A stretch of DNA of 40,472 bases from Cupriavidus sp. D384 (GCF_001652915.1 NZ_BBQI01000019.1:1-40472); one strand, 5' to 3'. Counted from the first letter of the stretch, positions 9,527-18,815 are shown. Numbers and translations are program-made. The notes: a model not told the origin generated them from the letters alone.

Positions 9527-9886
9527 GGCAACTCCGGGGTTCACGTTGACGGGGTGGTCCGTTGGGGACCACATCTGGCAAGGTGCCGTACGGGAGTGCT
9601 CAGACCTGTGGATATGATGGCCGAGCGTCCCGCACGGCCTGGAAAAGGCCGGCGCGAGCCACTCGTTGCGTCAGCAGGCCCAGGGCCCGATGCAGCGACA
9701 GCGCGCACTCCTGCCCACGGTGCATGGCACCGCACGGGCTGGAAAGACGGCTGTTGGCGAACATCATGGTTGCGGAGTGCAAGGCGCTGGGCCAGCAGAG
9801 GAATCTTGCGCGAAAGACCTCTTATGCCACAAAGGGGTGCCCCTGTCCAACCAGCAGCCGGCCGGCTGCAGGCCATGACCGCCCGG
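9527..9886. other. 360-bp gap without a convincing gene
   Basis: No confident coding sequence. It contains an inverted repeat at 9554-9572 (GTGGTCC/GGACCAC), a perfect 16-bp palindrome at 9854-9869 (GCAGCCGG/CCGGCTGC) and a small hairpin around AAAGGGGTGCCCCT (9830-9844); the last two lie just past the end of the GDYxxLxY gene and could act in its termination, although no T run follows. A minus-strand frame at 9600-9782 is discussed among the rejected items. Confidence 0.4.
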
Positions 9887-10387
9887 CTACATCCCGCGCA
9901 GCGCTTCGTCGCGCATGCCCACCAGCAACGCCTGCCCGGCGGCGTCCACGCGGAATTCGCCGAATTTCGCCCTGGCAAACCGTTCGGCCTGCCCTTCCTG
10001 GAAGAACCAGGCGTCCGTCGACACCTGCACGCCACTGCCGCCCCAGCGCGCCGGCACATTCTGCACGCGCAGCAGCCGTTCCCCGGCGGCCAGCGGCCCG
10101 CCCTGGTACAGGCGAACGAAGTGGCCTTCGTTGCGCTGGTCACGGCGAATCACGATGACTTCCTCGCGTGCCAGACGGGTCTGCTCCGTACCATGTGCCA
10201 CGCGCACCTCGTTGGCGATCGAGAAATTCAGCGCCATGTAGTCGCCCTGCATCAGCGAACGCGGGTCCACCGGGGCCAGGCGAAGGTAGACCACGTCGCC
10301 GCGTGCCATCAGCCGTTCCTTGCCGGCGATGCCCGCCAGGGCAATGCCCACCGTCAGCAGCCATCCCACGATGATCCAGCGCTTCAT
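9887..10387 (-). CDS. GDYxxLxY-domain membrane-anchored protein
   Basis: A 166-residue protein of the GDYXXLXY family. The first 25 residues (KRWIIVGWLLTVGIALAGIAG) form a membrane anchor or signal segment, followed by a beta-rich extracytoplasmic domain. The family-naming motif appears as GDYMALNF, preceded by the typical MARGDVVYLRLAPVDPRSLMQ context. Its ATG overlaps the stop codon of the preceding DUF4401 gene by ATGA, so it is translationally coupled as the last gene of a three-gene operon. Genes of this family are regularly found beside DUF2157 and DUF4401 membrane proteins; the function of the set is not known. Confidence 0.88.
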   Translation of the reverse strand: MKRWIIVGWLLTVGIALAGIAGKERLMARGDVVYLRLAPVDPRSLMQGDYMALNFSIANEVRVAHGTEQTRLAREEVIVIRRDQRNEGHFVRLYQGGPLAAGERLLRVQNVPARWGGSGVQVSTDAWFFQEGQAERFARAKFGEFRVDAAGQALLVGMRDEALRGM

Positions 10388-11529
10388 GCCACGGCCTCCT
10401 GGTTGGCAATGCGGCCCAGCGCGACGCGGGCTGCCAGCAGCAGCGCGCCGGCGGCCACCAGCGTGGCGGACTTTGCCAGCAGCGTCCACTGCAGCGTGCT
10501 GTAGTACCAGACAAAGCCGATCAGCACCGTGGCGACGGCAAGTCCGAGCCACGGCAGCGAGCCGCGCCGCAGCGCCACGTCCAGTGCCAGCACACCGGCC
10601 GTTACCGCCGGGGCGTAGACCATCAATGCACTGAACGCGATGGTTACGGCGAGCACGGTCGCAGCCACCGGCACGCTGCGCGCCAGCCGCCTGCACTCCA
10701 GCAGCGCCATGACCACCAGCGCCGCCCCGATCAGCGCGCCGGCCAGCCATCCGCCCTGGGCGCGCCAGGGGGTGTCAACCCCGAAAATCAGTTCGGCCGG
10801 ATGTGCGAAACCGGTCACCACCAGCGCGCCCAGCAGCGCCATCAGCAGCGTGGCATCGGCGGCCGGCTCGGCCATGGGCAGGCGCCCCGCCGCCGCGAGC
10901 TGGTCCTCGCGCATGACAAAAGCCAGCAGCGCGGCAAATGCCAGGGCCGTCATCGGACCCAGCGCCATCGGGATCGCGGTCCAGCGCGGCGCGATCAGGT
11001 CGCCCAGCGCCACACACGCGGCAATGCCCAGCGCCGTCCAAATGGCGAGCATCGTCAGGAAGCGGTGCAGCCGGTCCGGCACCAGCGCGAAGAGCACCAC
11101 TTCGAACAGCGCCACGCCCAGCCAGAACGGCGCCGTCTCCAGGAAACGATGGAACCCCAGCGCCTCGCCCACGCCGGCAATCGCCATGCCCTGCCCGCCC
11201 AGGCTCAGCGCCAGCGCGAACTGGCCCAGCGCAATGCGGCCGCTTTCGCGCGTGGTCACACGGTACAGCGCGATGGCGATGCCGATCATCACCACGCCGG
11301 TCACGGCCATGGCCGGGCCGTTACCGCGCGTGGTGGCGAAGACGGTGCCAATCAGGAACATCTGGAAAAACAGTGCCCCGAGCCACCCTGCGCCGCCCAT
11401 CAGCAGGCGGATCGGCCACGGGGTGCGCAGCGTGGGCGCATAGTCGCCCTGCACCGCGCCACGCGCGGCCAGCTGGCGCCATAGCGGGCGTTCGGTCTGT
11501 TCCGTCCGGTCGATCCGGGGCTGGCTCAT
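10384..11529 (-). CDS. DUF4401 multi-spanning membrane protein
   Basis: A 381-residue integral membrane protein with about ten hydrophobic segments and a short polar N-terminus (about 45 residues). The sequence and position fit DUF4401. It begins at an ATG that overlaps the stop of the DUF2157 gene (ATGA) and ends in another ATGA overlap with the GDYxxLxY gene, so the three are almost certainly co-translated in fixed ratio. No catalytic motif can be recognised. Function unknown. Confidence 0.85.
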   Translation of the reverse strand: MSQPRIDRTEQTERPLWRQLAARGAVQGDYAPTLRTPWPIRLLMGGAGWLGALFFQMFLIGTVFATTRGNGPAMAVTGVVMIGIAIALYRVTTRESGRIALGQFALALSLGGQGMAIAGVGEALGFHRFLETAPFWLGVALFEVVLFALVPDRLHRFLTMLAIWTALGIAACVALGDLIAPRWTAIPMALGPMTALAFAALLAFVMREDQLAAAGRLPMAEPAADATLLMALLGALVVTGFAHPAELIFGVDTPWRAQGGWLAGALIGAALVVMALLECRRLARSVPVAATVLAVTIAFSALMVYAPAVTAGVLALDVALRRGSLPWLGLAVATVLIGFVWYYSTLQWTLLAKSATLVAAGALLLAARVALGRIANQEAVA

Positions 11530-12539
11530 GCGGGGCTCCCCGAGGTCTCGCGCCATGCGCGCAGCAGCCACGTGGCCGCCGCCACGGCCAGGCCGATGGT
11601 CAGCAAGGCCAGCAGCAGGAAGGCGCCAAAGTCGCCGTGGAAGTCCACCAGCCAGCGCCCCACGGCGGAGATGATCACGCCGATGCCGGTCAGGCACACC
11701 AGGCTCAGCACCACGATATCGAACGCGCGCCAGCGAAACCAGGCCGCCAGGCCAACCAGCGCCGCGGCACTGACCAACAGGCCGGTGGCATTCACCTGGC
11801 CGGTCAGCACGCTCATCAGTCCCACCCATCCCGCATAGCCGCAGGCCAGCAGGCCCAGCAGCCGCGGGCCGGTGGCGCCCTGGAAGCCCCAGCGTCCGGC
11901 GCGGGCCGCCAGCAGATACCAGACGGCCAGTTGCAGGATCGAAGCACCGAGCAAAAACATCATCGTCTCGCGCGCAAATCGCGCCGAAAACAGCAGTTCG
12001 AACATGCCGCCGATGCCCAGCCGCACGCTGCAGAACCGCAGCAGCGCCACGTTGCCAATGGTCAGCACGATCCACCAGTGCGGCGCGGCGCGTGCCGCCA
12101 GCGCCCAGGGCACGGCCAGCAGCGTCCATAGCGCGAACAGCTGCCAGGCATCGGCGCCGGTCTGGTAGGTCTGCCCGATCACGGCCATCAGCACGCCAGA
12201 CACGATCTGCGCGCCGCCCAGCGCCGCCCGTCCCGCCATGTCGCCGGCAGGACGCCATGCGGCAAACCCGGCCAGCACTGTCAGCAGGCCGGCCAGCAGA
12301 CCGAACTTGGCGAATTTATGGAGGGACGCCCAGTTGAAGGCGAAGAAGACGATAACGCCTGCGCACAGCAGCGCGGTACCGAGGATCAGCAGCGCCCGAT
12401 CCAGCCAGAGATGCCAGTGCGCGCGGCCGGGCAGCGTCGGCGCCCAGGCCGCCAGCAGGTCGGCGGCGCCGAGGCGGCCCTGGGCGCGCCAGTCGGCCAG
12501 CGCCTGCTGGATGGTGCGGCGAGAAGTGAGAGTTTCCAA
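11526..12539 (-). CDS. DUF2157 multi-spanning membrane protein
   Basis: A 337-residue membrane protein. The first 60 residues are cytoplasmic-looking and helical (LTSRRTIQQALADWRAQGRL), then nine or ten hydrophobic spans follow. The stretch IGQTYQTGADAWQLFALWTL is the best-conserved part of DUF2157. The start appears to be a TTG codon: no in-frame ATG or GTG precedes the conserved N-terminus, and GGGGA lies about seven bases upstream of the TTG. It is the first gene of the coupled set DUF2157-DUF4401-GDYxxLxY. Function unknown. Confidence 0.82.
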   Translation of the reverse strand: METLTSRRTIQQALADWRAQGRLGAADLLAAWAPTLPGRAHWHLWLDRALLILGTALLCAGVIVFFAFNWASLHKFAKFGLLAGLLTVLAGFAAWRPAGDMAGRAALGGAQIVSGVLMAVIGQTYQTGADAWQLFALWTLLAVPWALAARAAPHWWIVLTIGNVALLRFCSVRLGIGGMFELLFSARFARETMMFLLGASILQLAVWYLLAARAGRWGFQGATGPRLLGLLACGYAGWVGLMSVLTGQVNATGLLVSAAALVGLAAWFRWRAFDIVVLSLVCLTGIGVIISAVGRWLVDFHGDFGAFLLLALLTIGLAVAAATWLLRAWRETSGSPA

Positions 12540-12633
12540 CCGGCGATCCCCACGAGAGTCGGCATGGACTGCATGCTAGCAAACCGGCGCGCCGAAGTCT
12601 CCCGGGGGTGCCGCCGGGCCGGAAACCATCCCG

Positions 12634-14808
12634 TCAGAAGCGGTAGGTCACGTTGCCGATGATCGAGCGTTGCGTGCCGAAGAAACAGTCGCCGCGCGCG
12701 ATACAGCTGTAGACATACTGCTTGCCGAACACGTTGTTCATGTTCAGCGATACGCGCACCGGGCCGCGATCATAGGCCACCACGGCATCGAACACCGTGA
12801 AGCCGCCCACGCGGTTGTTGCCCGTGCCGTCGGTGCTCGGGCCGTTGTAGCGCGCGCCGGCACCCGCCAGGAAGCCGGGGATGTCGAACAGGCTGAAGCG
12901 GTAGTTGGCCCACAGCGACGCCGTGTTGGCCGGCACGCTGGCAAGCCGCTGGCCTTGTTCGGCAGCCGAGCCTTCGATCGTCCTGGCATTCAGGAACGTG
13001 TAGGCGGCGACCAGGTCCAGCCGGCCTATCGACACCAGCGCCTCCAGTTCGGCGCCGCGCGTGCGGGCCTCGCCGATCTGCACCGTGCCCGCCATGCCGT
13101 TGACCACGCCGGCCACCTTGCGGTTTTCCTCGCGCATGTCGAATACTGCCGCCGTCAGCGTCATGTTCCTGCCCAGCGGCTGGTACTTGATGCCCGCCTC
13201 CCACTGCTTGCCGCGCAGCGGCTTGAATGCCGTGCCGTCGACATTGAAGCCAGCCTGGCCCTGGAACGACTCGGCATAGCTGACATACGGGTTCAGGCCG
13301 AAGTCGGAGCGGTACATCAGGCCAAAGCGCTTGGTCAGCTCGCTGTCGTCACGCGACGCCGACGGCGTGTTGTCCTGCGCCGCGCGCGACCAGTCATAAC
13401 GCAGGCCCAGCATCAGCAGCCACTTGTTCCATTCGAGCTGGTCCTGCAGGTACACGCCGGTCTGGATCTGCTTGGCGGCCGGCACGTCGCGGAAGGCCGT
13501 GGGCGCCACGTAGTTGCCGTAGACCGGATTGAACACGTTGATCGGCGCGGCCGAGCCATTGGCATTGGTGCGCCCCGTGCTTTCGCTGTTCTGGTAGTCC
13601 ATGCCCGCCAGGAACGTGTGGCCCACCGGGCCGGTGCGGAATTTCGCCTGCCCCTGGGTGTCCACGGCAAACTGGTTCAGCGTCGGCTGGTTCAGGTACA
13701 GCACGCGGCGCAGCATGGTGTCGCTGCCCGGCACCCAGCCATGCGTGGCGCCGGTGAAGCCGGTGGTGTAGATGCTGCGATAGTCCACCGTGCTGTGCGA
13801 GTAGCGCAGGTTCTGGCGCACCGTGAAGGTGTCGTTGAAGCGGTGCGAGAACTGGTAGCCCACGGCGTGCTGTTCGGCCGTGTACTTGTCGAAGCCCGGC
13901 TCGCTGACAAAGAAGTTCTGCGGGATCTGGCCGGCCGGATTCTCGATCAGCGTACCGCGCCACGGGAAGAAGCCGATCATCGTGCCGCTGTCGTCCTTCT
14001 GGAAATTGGCGAGCAGCGTGAACTCGGTGTCGGCGTTCGGCCGGTAGGTCAGCGACGGTGCAATGAAATAGCGGTTGTCCTTCACGTAATCCACCGACGC
14101 ATCGCTGTCGCGGGCCATCGCCACGAAGCGGTATAGCCACTTGCCATCGGCATCGATCGGGCCTGTGAAGTCGGCCTGGATCTGCTTGCGGTTGTAGTTG
14201 CCGAAGCTCACGCCGATCTCGCGCGCCGCCTCGGCCTGCGGCCGCTTCGACACCAGGTTGACGATGCCGCCAACGGCGCCCTGGCCGTACAGCATGCCCG
14301 ACGGCCCCTTCAGGATTTCCATGCGCTCCAGCGCGTACGGGTCGGGGCGCGTGTTGTTGTAGAAGCCCACGGCGTTCAGCAGGCCGTCCAGGTACTGGGT
14401 GGAATCGGTTCCGCGGATCTTGATCGTATCGGTGCGGTTGTCATTGGCAAACCCGGCCGTGGTCACGCCCGCGGTGTAGCCGGCCGCCTGCGCCACCGAC
14501 TGCGCGCCCTGCAGCTCCATGCGGTCGCGCGTGATGACCGTGATGGACTGCGGCGTCTCGATGATCGGGGTATCGGTCTTGGTGGCCGTCACCGCCCGCT
14601 TGGCGACGAAACCCTGCACCGGGCCTGTGGGCGATTCCACGCCGCTGCTGCCGCTGACCGTCACCACGGGCAGGCTGTGGTGGGCCGGCTCGGCGGCCGG
14701 CACCTGTTCCTGGGCAATGGCAAGGCTGGCGGCCTGCATGCTCAGGGCAAGGGTGGTCATCTGAAGGACGTGCGAGCGGCGAACGCGGCCCCGGGCGCGG
14801 ACTGACAT
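12634..14808 (-). CDS. TonB-dependent siderophore receptor
   Basis: A 724-residue outer membrane receptor for a ferric siderophore. A signal peptide covers roughly residues 1-32 (SLAIAQ|EQ). There is no N-terminal STN signalling domain, so it is a simple transporter and not an FpvA/FecA-type transducer. A TonB-box-like segment (PVVTVSG) precedes the plug, which contains ETPQSITVITRDRMELQGAQ and the conserved LERMEILKGPSGMLYGQGAVGG. The beta-barrel ends with a Cys pair (YSCIARGDC) and the terminal aromatic strand VTYRF with C-terminal Phe, typical of FhuE/FpvA-like receptors. A Fur-box-like sequence overlaps the start of transcription, which fits iron repression. The siderophore cannot be told from sequence; no biosynthesis genes are nearby. 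Confidence 0.94.
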   Translation of the reverse strand: MSVRARGRVRRSHVLQMTTLALSMQAASLAIAQEQVPAAEPAHHSLPVVTVSGSSGVESPTGPVQGFVAKRAVTATKTDTPIIETPQSITVITRDRMELQGAQSVAQAAGYTAGVTTAGFANDNRTDTIKIRGTDSTQYLDGLLNAVGFYNNTRPDPYALERMEILKGPSGMLYGQGAVGGIVNLVSKRPQAEAAREIGVSFGNYNRKQIQADFTGPIDADGKWLYRFVAMARDSDASVDYVKDNRYFIAPSLTYRPNADTEFTLLANFQKDDSGTMIGFFPWRGTLIENPAGQIPQNFFVSEPGFDKYTAEQHAVGYQFSHRFNDTFTVRQNLRYSHSTVDYRSIYTTGFTGATHGWVPGSDTMLRRVLYLNQPTLNQFAVDTQGQAKFRTGPVGHTFLAGMDYQNSESTGRTNANGSAAPINVFNPVYGNYVAPTAFRDVPAAKQIQTGVYLQDQLEWNKWLLMLGLRYDWSRAAQDNTPSASRDDSELTKRFGLMYRSDFGLNPYVSYAESFQGQAGFNVDGTAFKPLRGKQWEAGIKYQPLGRNMTLTAAVFDMREENRKVAGVVNGMAGTVQIGEARTRGAELEALVSIGRLDLVAAYTFLNARTIEGSAAEQGQRLASVPANTASLWANYRFSLFDIPGFLAGAGARYNGPSTDGTGNNRVGGFTVFDAVVAYDRGPVRVSLNMNNVFGKQYVYSCIARGDCFFGTQRSIIGNVTYRF

Positions 14809-14831
14809 GGATTTCTCTCTCGTTGCTTATT

Positions 14832-14859
14832 GAAAATAAGAATGCGAATGACTCGCATT
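14832..14859 (-). promoter_or_regulatory. Fur-box-like operator of the siderophore receptor
   Basis: Positions 14841-14859 form a perfect 7-5-7 inverted repeat, AATGCGA/TCGCATT, the size of a 19-bp Fur box. On the plus strand it is preceded by hexamers GAAAAT, AAGAAT and GCGAAT (14832-14849) in tandem, which resembles the GATAAT hexamer array of Fur sites. It lies 33 bp upstream of the receptor ATG, just downstream of a TACAAT -10 candidate (minus strand, 14876-14871). Fur binding is inference from position and target gene. Confidence 0.6.
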
Positions 14860-15017
14860 AAAAGCGACGGATTGTAACGCCATGTATTGCGGAGCACACA
14901 ATCGGACACGATTGTCATGTTCGAATGTCGCACGCTGCCCACAGTTCGGCCCGGCTTTCGCATCGATCCGCGCGCCGGTAAGCTGGCGCCGTTTTCGATT
15001 CCGTTCCCCACCGCACC

Positions 15018-15785
15018 ATGACTCTCGGCATCCTCGCCGCCCTGCATCACGAAGTTGACGGCCTGATCGCGGCGATGCGCCACGAAGACGCACGCGCCAC
15101 CATGCAGACCATTGGCATGCGCGACTACTACCGCGGCACGCTGCACGGCCAGCCCGTGGTGCTGGTGCTGGCGCGTGTCGGCAAGGTGGCGGCCGCGGCC
15201 ACCACGGTTACGCTGATCCGGGAGTTTGGCGTCGACGAGATCGTATTTACGGGGCTTGCAGGCGGAGTGGGCGCTGACGTGCAGGTTGGGGACATCGTCG
15301 TGGCCGACCGCACCATCCAGCACGACCTGGACGCCCGCCCGCTGTTTCCGCGCCATGAGGTGCCGTTGCTGGGGCGGGCCGAATTTCCGGCCGACCCCGT
15401 ACTCACCGCTGCGCTACGCAGCGCGGCCGAGCAGTTCCTGCGCGACGATCTCGCCACCGAGGTGCCCGATGGCGTGCTGGCCCGTTTCGGCGTCGATCAG
15501 CCGCGCCTGCACGTCGGCATGATTGCCAGCGGCGACCAGTTCATCAACGCGCCAGCGGACGTTGCCAATTTGCGACAGGCCTTGCCGGACTTGCTGGCCG
15601 TGGAGATGGAAGGCGCCGCGTTGGCGCAAATCTGCCACGAATATGGCGTGCCCTACGCATTGATGCGAACCGTCTCGGATCGTGCGGACGATACGGCACA
15701 CGTCGATTTTTCGTCGTTTTTGCGCGACGTGGCCAGCCACTATTCCAGTGCCATCCTGCGCAGGTTCCTGGACGCAAGGGCCTGA
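15018..15785 (+). CDS. mtnN: 5'-methylthioadenosine/S-adenosylhomocysteine nucleosidase
   Basis: A 255-residue PNP/UDP-family nucleosidase that cleaves adenine from methylthioadenosine and S-adenosylhomocysteine, so it serves SAM recycling and methionine salvage. Catalytic Glu12 is in LAALHHEVDGL, the ribose-binding Glu pair is in LAVEMEGAALAQ, and the purine-binding Asp is in RTVSDRADD. The nucleotide-binding loop FTGLAGGVG is intact. Slightly longer than the 230-residue E. coli enzyme because of an insertion between about residues 130 and 155. It is divergent from the siderophore receptor and convergent with the small YeaQ-like gene. Confidence 0.93.
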   Translation: MTLGILAALHHEVDGLIAAMRHEDARATMQTIGMRDYYRGTLHGQPVVLVLARVGKVAAAATTVTLIREFGVDEIVFTGLAGGVGADVQVGDIVVADRTIQHDLDARPLFPRHEVPLLGRAEFPADPVLTAALRSAAEQFLRDDLATEVPDGVLARFGVDQPRLHVGMIASGDQFINAPADVANLRQALPDLLAVEMEGAALAQICHEYGVPYALMRTVSDRADDTAHVDFSSFLRDVASHYSSAILRRFLDARA

Positions 15786-15837
15786 CCGGGCACATCGGCG
15801 CGAAATCCGATTCCCGCCAAATTGGTTCGTTCTGAAA

Positions 15838-16080
15838 TTACCGGCGCGGGCGGGCCACGCCCCAGACCGCCACCAGCAGCGCGGCGCCGGCAATGGCGGC
15901 GCCCCATCCCAGGATCTGCCCATCCGTGAACAGATGCGCGGCGCGCCCGCCATAGAACGCGGCCAGTGCACCCAGCACGCCCAGCAATAGCGCGGTCGGC
16001 ACAGTGACGACGCGGCCCGCCGGGTGTAACAGCCGTCCGGCGAAACCCACCGCTGCGCCCACTATTGCCAGTCCGAACAT
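15838..16080 (-). CDS. Small GlsB/YeaQ/YmgE-like membrane protein
   Basis: An 80-residue, Gly/Ala-rich protein with three hydrophobic segments, ending in a basic tail (GVARPRR). Spacing of the glycines (FGLAIVGAAVGFAGRLLHP, then LLGVLGALAAFYGGRAA) resembles the transglycosylase-associated GlsB/YeaQ/YmgE family, often stress-induced. The start is the ATG with GGGAG six bases upstream; an in-frame ATG four codons earlier would bury this ribosome site in the coding sequence. It is divergent from hemA. Family membership is a pattern judgement. Confidence 0.65.
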   Translation of the reverse strand: MFGLAIVGAAVGFAGRLLHPAGRVVTVPTALLLGVLGALAAFYGGRAAHLFTDGQILGWGAAIAGAALLVAVWGVARPRR

Positions 16081-16163
16081 TCCAACTCCCATGTCTTTTG
16101 ATCCACAGCAAAAGTGGATGTGGCGTAACGATACTGCAGTTGCCCGGCCGCGCTCGGGGTTCC

Positions 16164-16191
16164 CTGCAACTTTGTAACGTGGCGGTATAAT
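16164..16191 (+). promoter_or_regulatory. Probable sigma-70 promoter of hemA
   Basis: A perfect TATAAT (16186-16191) with CTGCAA (16164-16169) 16 bases upstream. Transcription from it would start near 16198, downstream of the alternative ATG at 16190 and upstream of the ATG used for hemA at 16238. Confidence 0.5.
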
Positions 16192-16237
16192 GACCAGCGC
16201 TTCCGGCACCGTTCCGGATGGCAACCCAACCCCACAA

Positions 16238-17542
16238 ATGCAACTGCTCGCGATCGGTATCAATCACACCACGGCACCCGTCTCGCTCCGCGAGCGTGTG
16301 GCGTTTCCGCTTGAGCAGATCAAACCCGCACTTGGCGCGCTGCGCACCCACCTGGCTGGGCGCAATGGCACCGAGGCCGCCATTCTTTCCACCTGCAACC
16401 GTACCGAGATCTACTGCGCCACCGATGTGCTGCAGCCGGGTCAGGAAGGGTTCGAGCACACGCTGCGCTGGCTGGCCCAGCATCACAACGTGCCCGCAGG
16501 CGACCTGGCGCCGCATTTGTACGCCCTGCCCCAGTCCGAAGCCGTGCGCCATGCATTCCGCGTGGCCAGCGGGCTCGACTCGATGGTGCTGGGCGAAACC
16601 CAGATTCTGGGGCAGCTCAAGGACGCAGTGCGCACCGCTGGCGAAGCCGGCGCGCTGGGCACGTACCTGAACCAGCTGTTCCAGCGCACGTTCGCGGTGG
16701 CCAAGGAAGTACGCGGCCAGACCGAGATCGGCGCGCACTCCGTATCGATGGCTGCCGCCGCCGTGCGTCTGGCCCAGCGGATTTTTGAAAGCGTGTCGAC
16801 GCAGCGCGTGCTGTTCATCGGCGCGGGCGAGATGATCGAACTGTGCGCCACGCACTTTGCCGCGCAGAAGCCGCGCCAGGTGGTGGTCGCCAACCGCACC
16901 GTGGAACGCGGCGAGAGGCTGGCCGAGCAACTGGCCGGGCAGGGCCTGACCACGCAGGCCATCCGCCTGCAGGATCTGGGCGAGCGCCTGCATGAATTCG
17001 ATATCGTCGTGTCGTGCACCGCAAGCTCGCTGCCGATCATCGGCCTGGGTGCCGTGGAGCGCGCGGTCAAGCGCCGCAAGCACCGCCCGATCATGATGGT
17101 CGACCTGGCCGTGCCGCGCGACGTGGAGCCCGAAGTTGCGCGCCTGAACGACGTGTTCCTCTATACCGTCGATGACCTTGGCGCCGTGGTGCGCGAAGGC
17201 AACGCGATGCGCCAGGCTGCCGTGGCGCAGGCCGAGGCGATCATCGAATCGCGCGTGCAGAACTTCATGCACTGGCTGGAAACCCGCAGCGTGGTGCCCG
17301 TGATCCGCGACCTGCAGGCCAGCGGCGAAGCCATCCGCCAGGCCGAACTGGAGCGCGCCCGCCGCATGCTGGCGCGTGGCGACGATCCGGCCGCCGTGCT
17401 CGACGCGCTGTCCGGCGCGCTGACCCGCAAGTTCCTGCACGGCCCCACGCACGCGCTGAACCACACCCAGGGCGAAGACCGCGACGCACTGCTGCGCCTG
17501 GTGCCGGGTCTGTTCCGCCACAGCAGTCACTCCGAGCGCTAG
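16238..17542 (+). CDS. hemA: Glutamyl-tRNA reductase
   Basis: A 434-residue enzyme that reduces glutamyl-tRNA to glutamate-1-semialdehyde with NADPH, the first step of C5-pathway haem synthesis. Conserved pieces are [17 protein letters not shown] at residues 8-24, the catalytic thioester Cys53 within [10 protein letters not shown], and [20 protein letters not shown]. The NADPH-binding domain ([16 protein letters not shown]) and a C-terminal dimerisation helix follow. The start was set at [11 protein letters not shown], where family homology begins; the longer frame from 16190 would start upstream of the predicted transcription start. It leads the conserved order hemA-prfA-prmC. Confidence 0.96.
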   Translation: MQLLAIGINHTTAPVSLRERVAFPLEQIKPALGALRTHLAGRNGTEAAILSTCNRTEIYCATDVLQPGQEGFEHTLRWLAQHHNVPAGDLAPHLYALPQSEAVRHAFRVASGLDSMVLGETQILGQLKDAVRTAGEAGALGTYLNQLFQRTFAVAKEVRGQTEIGAHSVSMAAAAVRLAQRIFESVSTQRVLFIGAGEMIELCATHFAAQKPRQVVVANRTVERGERLAEQLAGQGLTTQAIRLQDLGERLHEFDIVVSCTASSLPIIGLGAVERAVKRRKHRPIMMVDLAVPRDVEPEVARLNDVFLYTVDDLGAVVREGNAMRQAAVAQAEAIIESRVQNFMHWLETRSVVPVIRDLQASGEAIRQAELERARRMLARGDDPAAVLDALSGALTRKFLHGPTHALNHTQGEDRDALLRLVPGLFRHSSHSER

Positions 17543-17651
17543 CCGCGCCGTCCATGCCGCGCTGGCGTCCGCCGGCGCCGCCGGGCATCCGCCCGCCGAT
17601 CCGCGCCGTGGCCGCGCCACCGCGTTCCCCAGCATCCCGATTCCGCTACCG

Positions 17652-18734
17652 ATGAAACCCAGCATGCTCCACAAGCTCGACCAGCTGGCCGAGCGACTCG
17701 ATGAAGTCAACGCCCTGCTTGCCAGCGAAACGGCAACGGCGGACATGGACCAGTACCGCAAGCTGTCGCGCGAGCATGCCGAACTGTCGCCGGTGGCCGA
17801 GCAGTACGGGCAGTATCGACAGGCGCAGGACGACCTGACCACCGCGCAGGCACTCCTGGAAGATCCCGAGATGAAGGACTTTGCCGCCGACGAGATCGCT
17901 GCGGCGCGAGACCGGCTCGAAGGCCTGGAAAAGTCGCTGCAGACGCTGCTGCTGCCCAAGGACCCCAACGACGACCGCAACCTGCTGCTCGAAATCCGCG
18001 CCGGCACCGGCGGCGAGGAAAGCGCGCTGTTCGCGGGCGACTTGCTGCGCATGTACACGCGCTATGCGGAACGCCAGCGCTGGCAGGTGGAAATCATGAG
18101 CGAATCGGAATCCGACCTGGGCGGCTACAAGGAAGTCATCGTGCGCATTGCCGGTGCTGCCGCGTTCTCGAAGCTCAAGTTCGAGTCGGGCGGCCACCGC
18201 GTGCAGCGCGTGCCCGCCACCGAAGCGCAGGGCCGCATCCATACGTCGGCCTGCACCGTGGCCGTAATGCCGGAAGCCGACGAAGTGGGCGAGGTGGAGA
18301 TCAATCCGTCCGACCTGCGCGTCGACACGTTTCGCGCGTCGGGCGCGGGCGGCCAGCACGTGAACAAGACCGACTCCGCCGTACGCCTGACCCACCTGCC
18401 CACCGGTATCGTGGTCGAATGCCAGGACGACCGCAGCCAGCACCGCAACAAGGAAAAGGCCATGAAGGTACTGGCCGCGCGGATCAAGGACGGCCAGCTG
18501 CGCGCAGCGCAGGCCAAGGAAGCCAGCACGCGTCGCAACCTGATCGGCTCGGGCGACCGCAGCGACCGCATCCGCACGTACAACTTCCCGCAGGGCCGGG
18601 TGACCGACCACCGCATCAACCTGACGCTGTACAAGATCGACATGATCATGGACGGCGACCTCGACGAGCTGGTGGGATCGCTGGCCGCCGAGCACCAGGC
18701 CGACCAGCTGGCGGCGCTGGGCGAGGAATCCTGA
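17652..18734 (+). CDS. prfA: Peptide chain release factor 1
   Basis: A 360-residue class I release factor recognising UAA and UAG. The GGQ motif is at residues 233-235 with Gln235 as in E. coli, the residue methylated by PrmC, which is encoded two genes downstream. The codon-recognition tripeptide PAT in [18 protein letters not shown] marks it as RF1, not RF2 (SPF). Length is the family norm. It begins 109 bp after hemA with no promoter seen in between, so it may be cotranscribed with hemA. Confidence 0.98.
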   Translation: MKPSMLHKLDQLAERLDEVNALLASETATADMDQYRKLSREHAELSPVAEQYGQYRQAQDDLTTAQALLEDPEMKDFAADEIAAARDRLEGLEKSLQTLLLPKDPNDDRNLLLEIRAGTGGEESALFAGDLLRMYTRYAERQRWQVEIMSESESDLGGYKEVIVRIAGAAAFSKLKFESGGHRVQRVPATEAQGRIHTSACTVAVMPEADEVGEVEINPSDLRVDTFRASGAGGQHVNKTDSAVRLTHLPTGIVVECQDDRSQHRNKEKAMKVLAARIKDGQLRAAQAKEASTRRNLIGSGDRSDRIRTYNFPQGRVTDHRINLTLYKIDMIMDGDLDELVGSLAAEHQADQLAALGEES

Positions 18735-18786
18735 CCGAATCCGGGGGCGCCGGAGTTTGTAACGTAGGTAAATGCTTGAAACAGCA

Positions 18787-18815
18787 CTGGCTTGTAAAAA
18801 AGCGGTGTCTATAAT
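18787..18815 (+). promoter_or_regulatory. Candidate promoter of the Ala-rich lipoprotein
   Basis: A perfect TATAAT at 18810-18815 with a weak -35 (CTGGCT, 18787-18792) at 17 bp. It lies about 110 bases upstream of the lipoprotein ATG. With the terminator after the gene this makes the lipoprotein an independent transcription unit. Confidence 0.45.

Noticed and set aside
9600..9782. Minus-strand frame of 60 codons in the 9527-9886 gap, with fairly GC-rich third positions.
   Set aside because: It would need a TTG start, has no ribosome site, and the product shows no domain, signal or membrane segment. The codon pattern is not better than shadow frames elsewhere.
16190..16237. Alternative hemA start 16 codons upstream.
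   Set aside because: This ATG overlaps the TATAAT box, so it would lie upstream of the transcript start, and family homology begins at the ATG at 16238.
18792..18815. TTGTAA at 18792 as -35 for the lipoprotein promoter.
   Set aside because: Spacing to the TATAAT is 12 bases, too short; the weaker CTGGCT at 17 bp was preferred.
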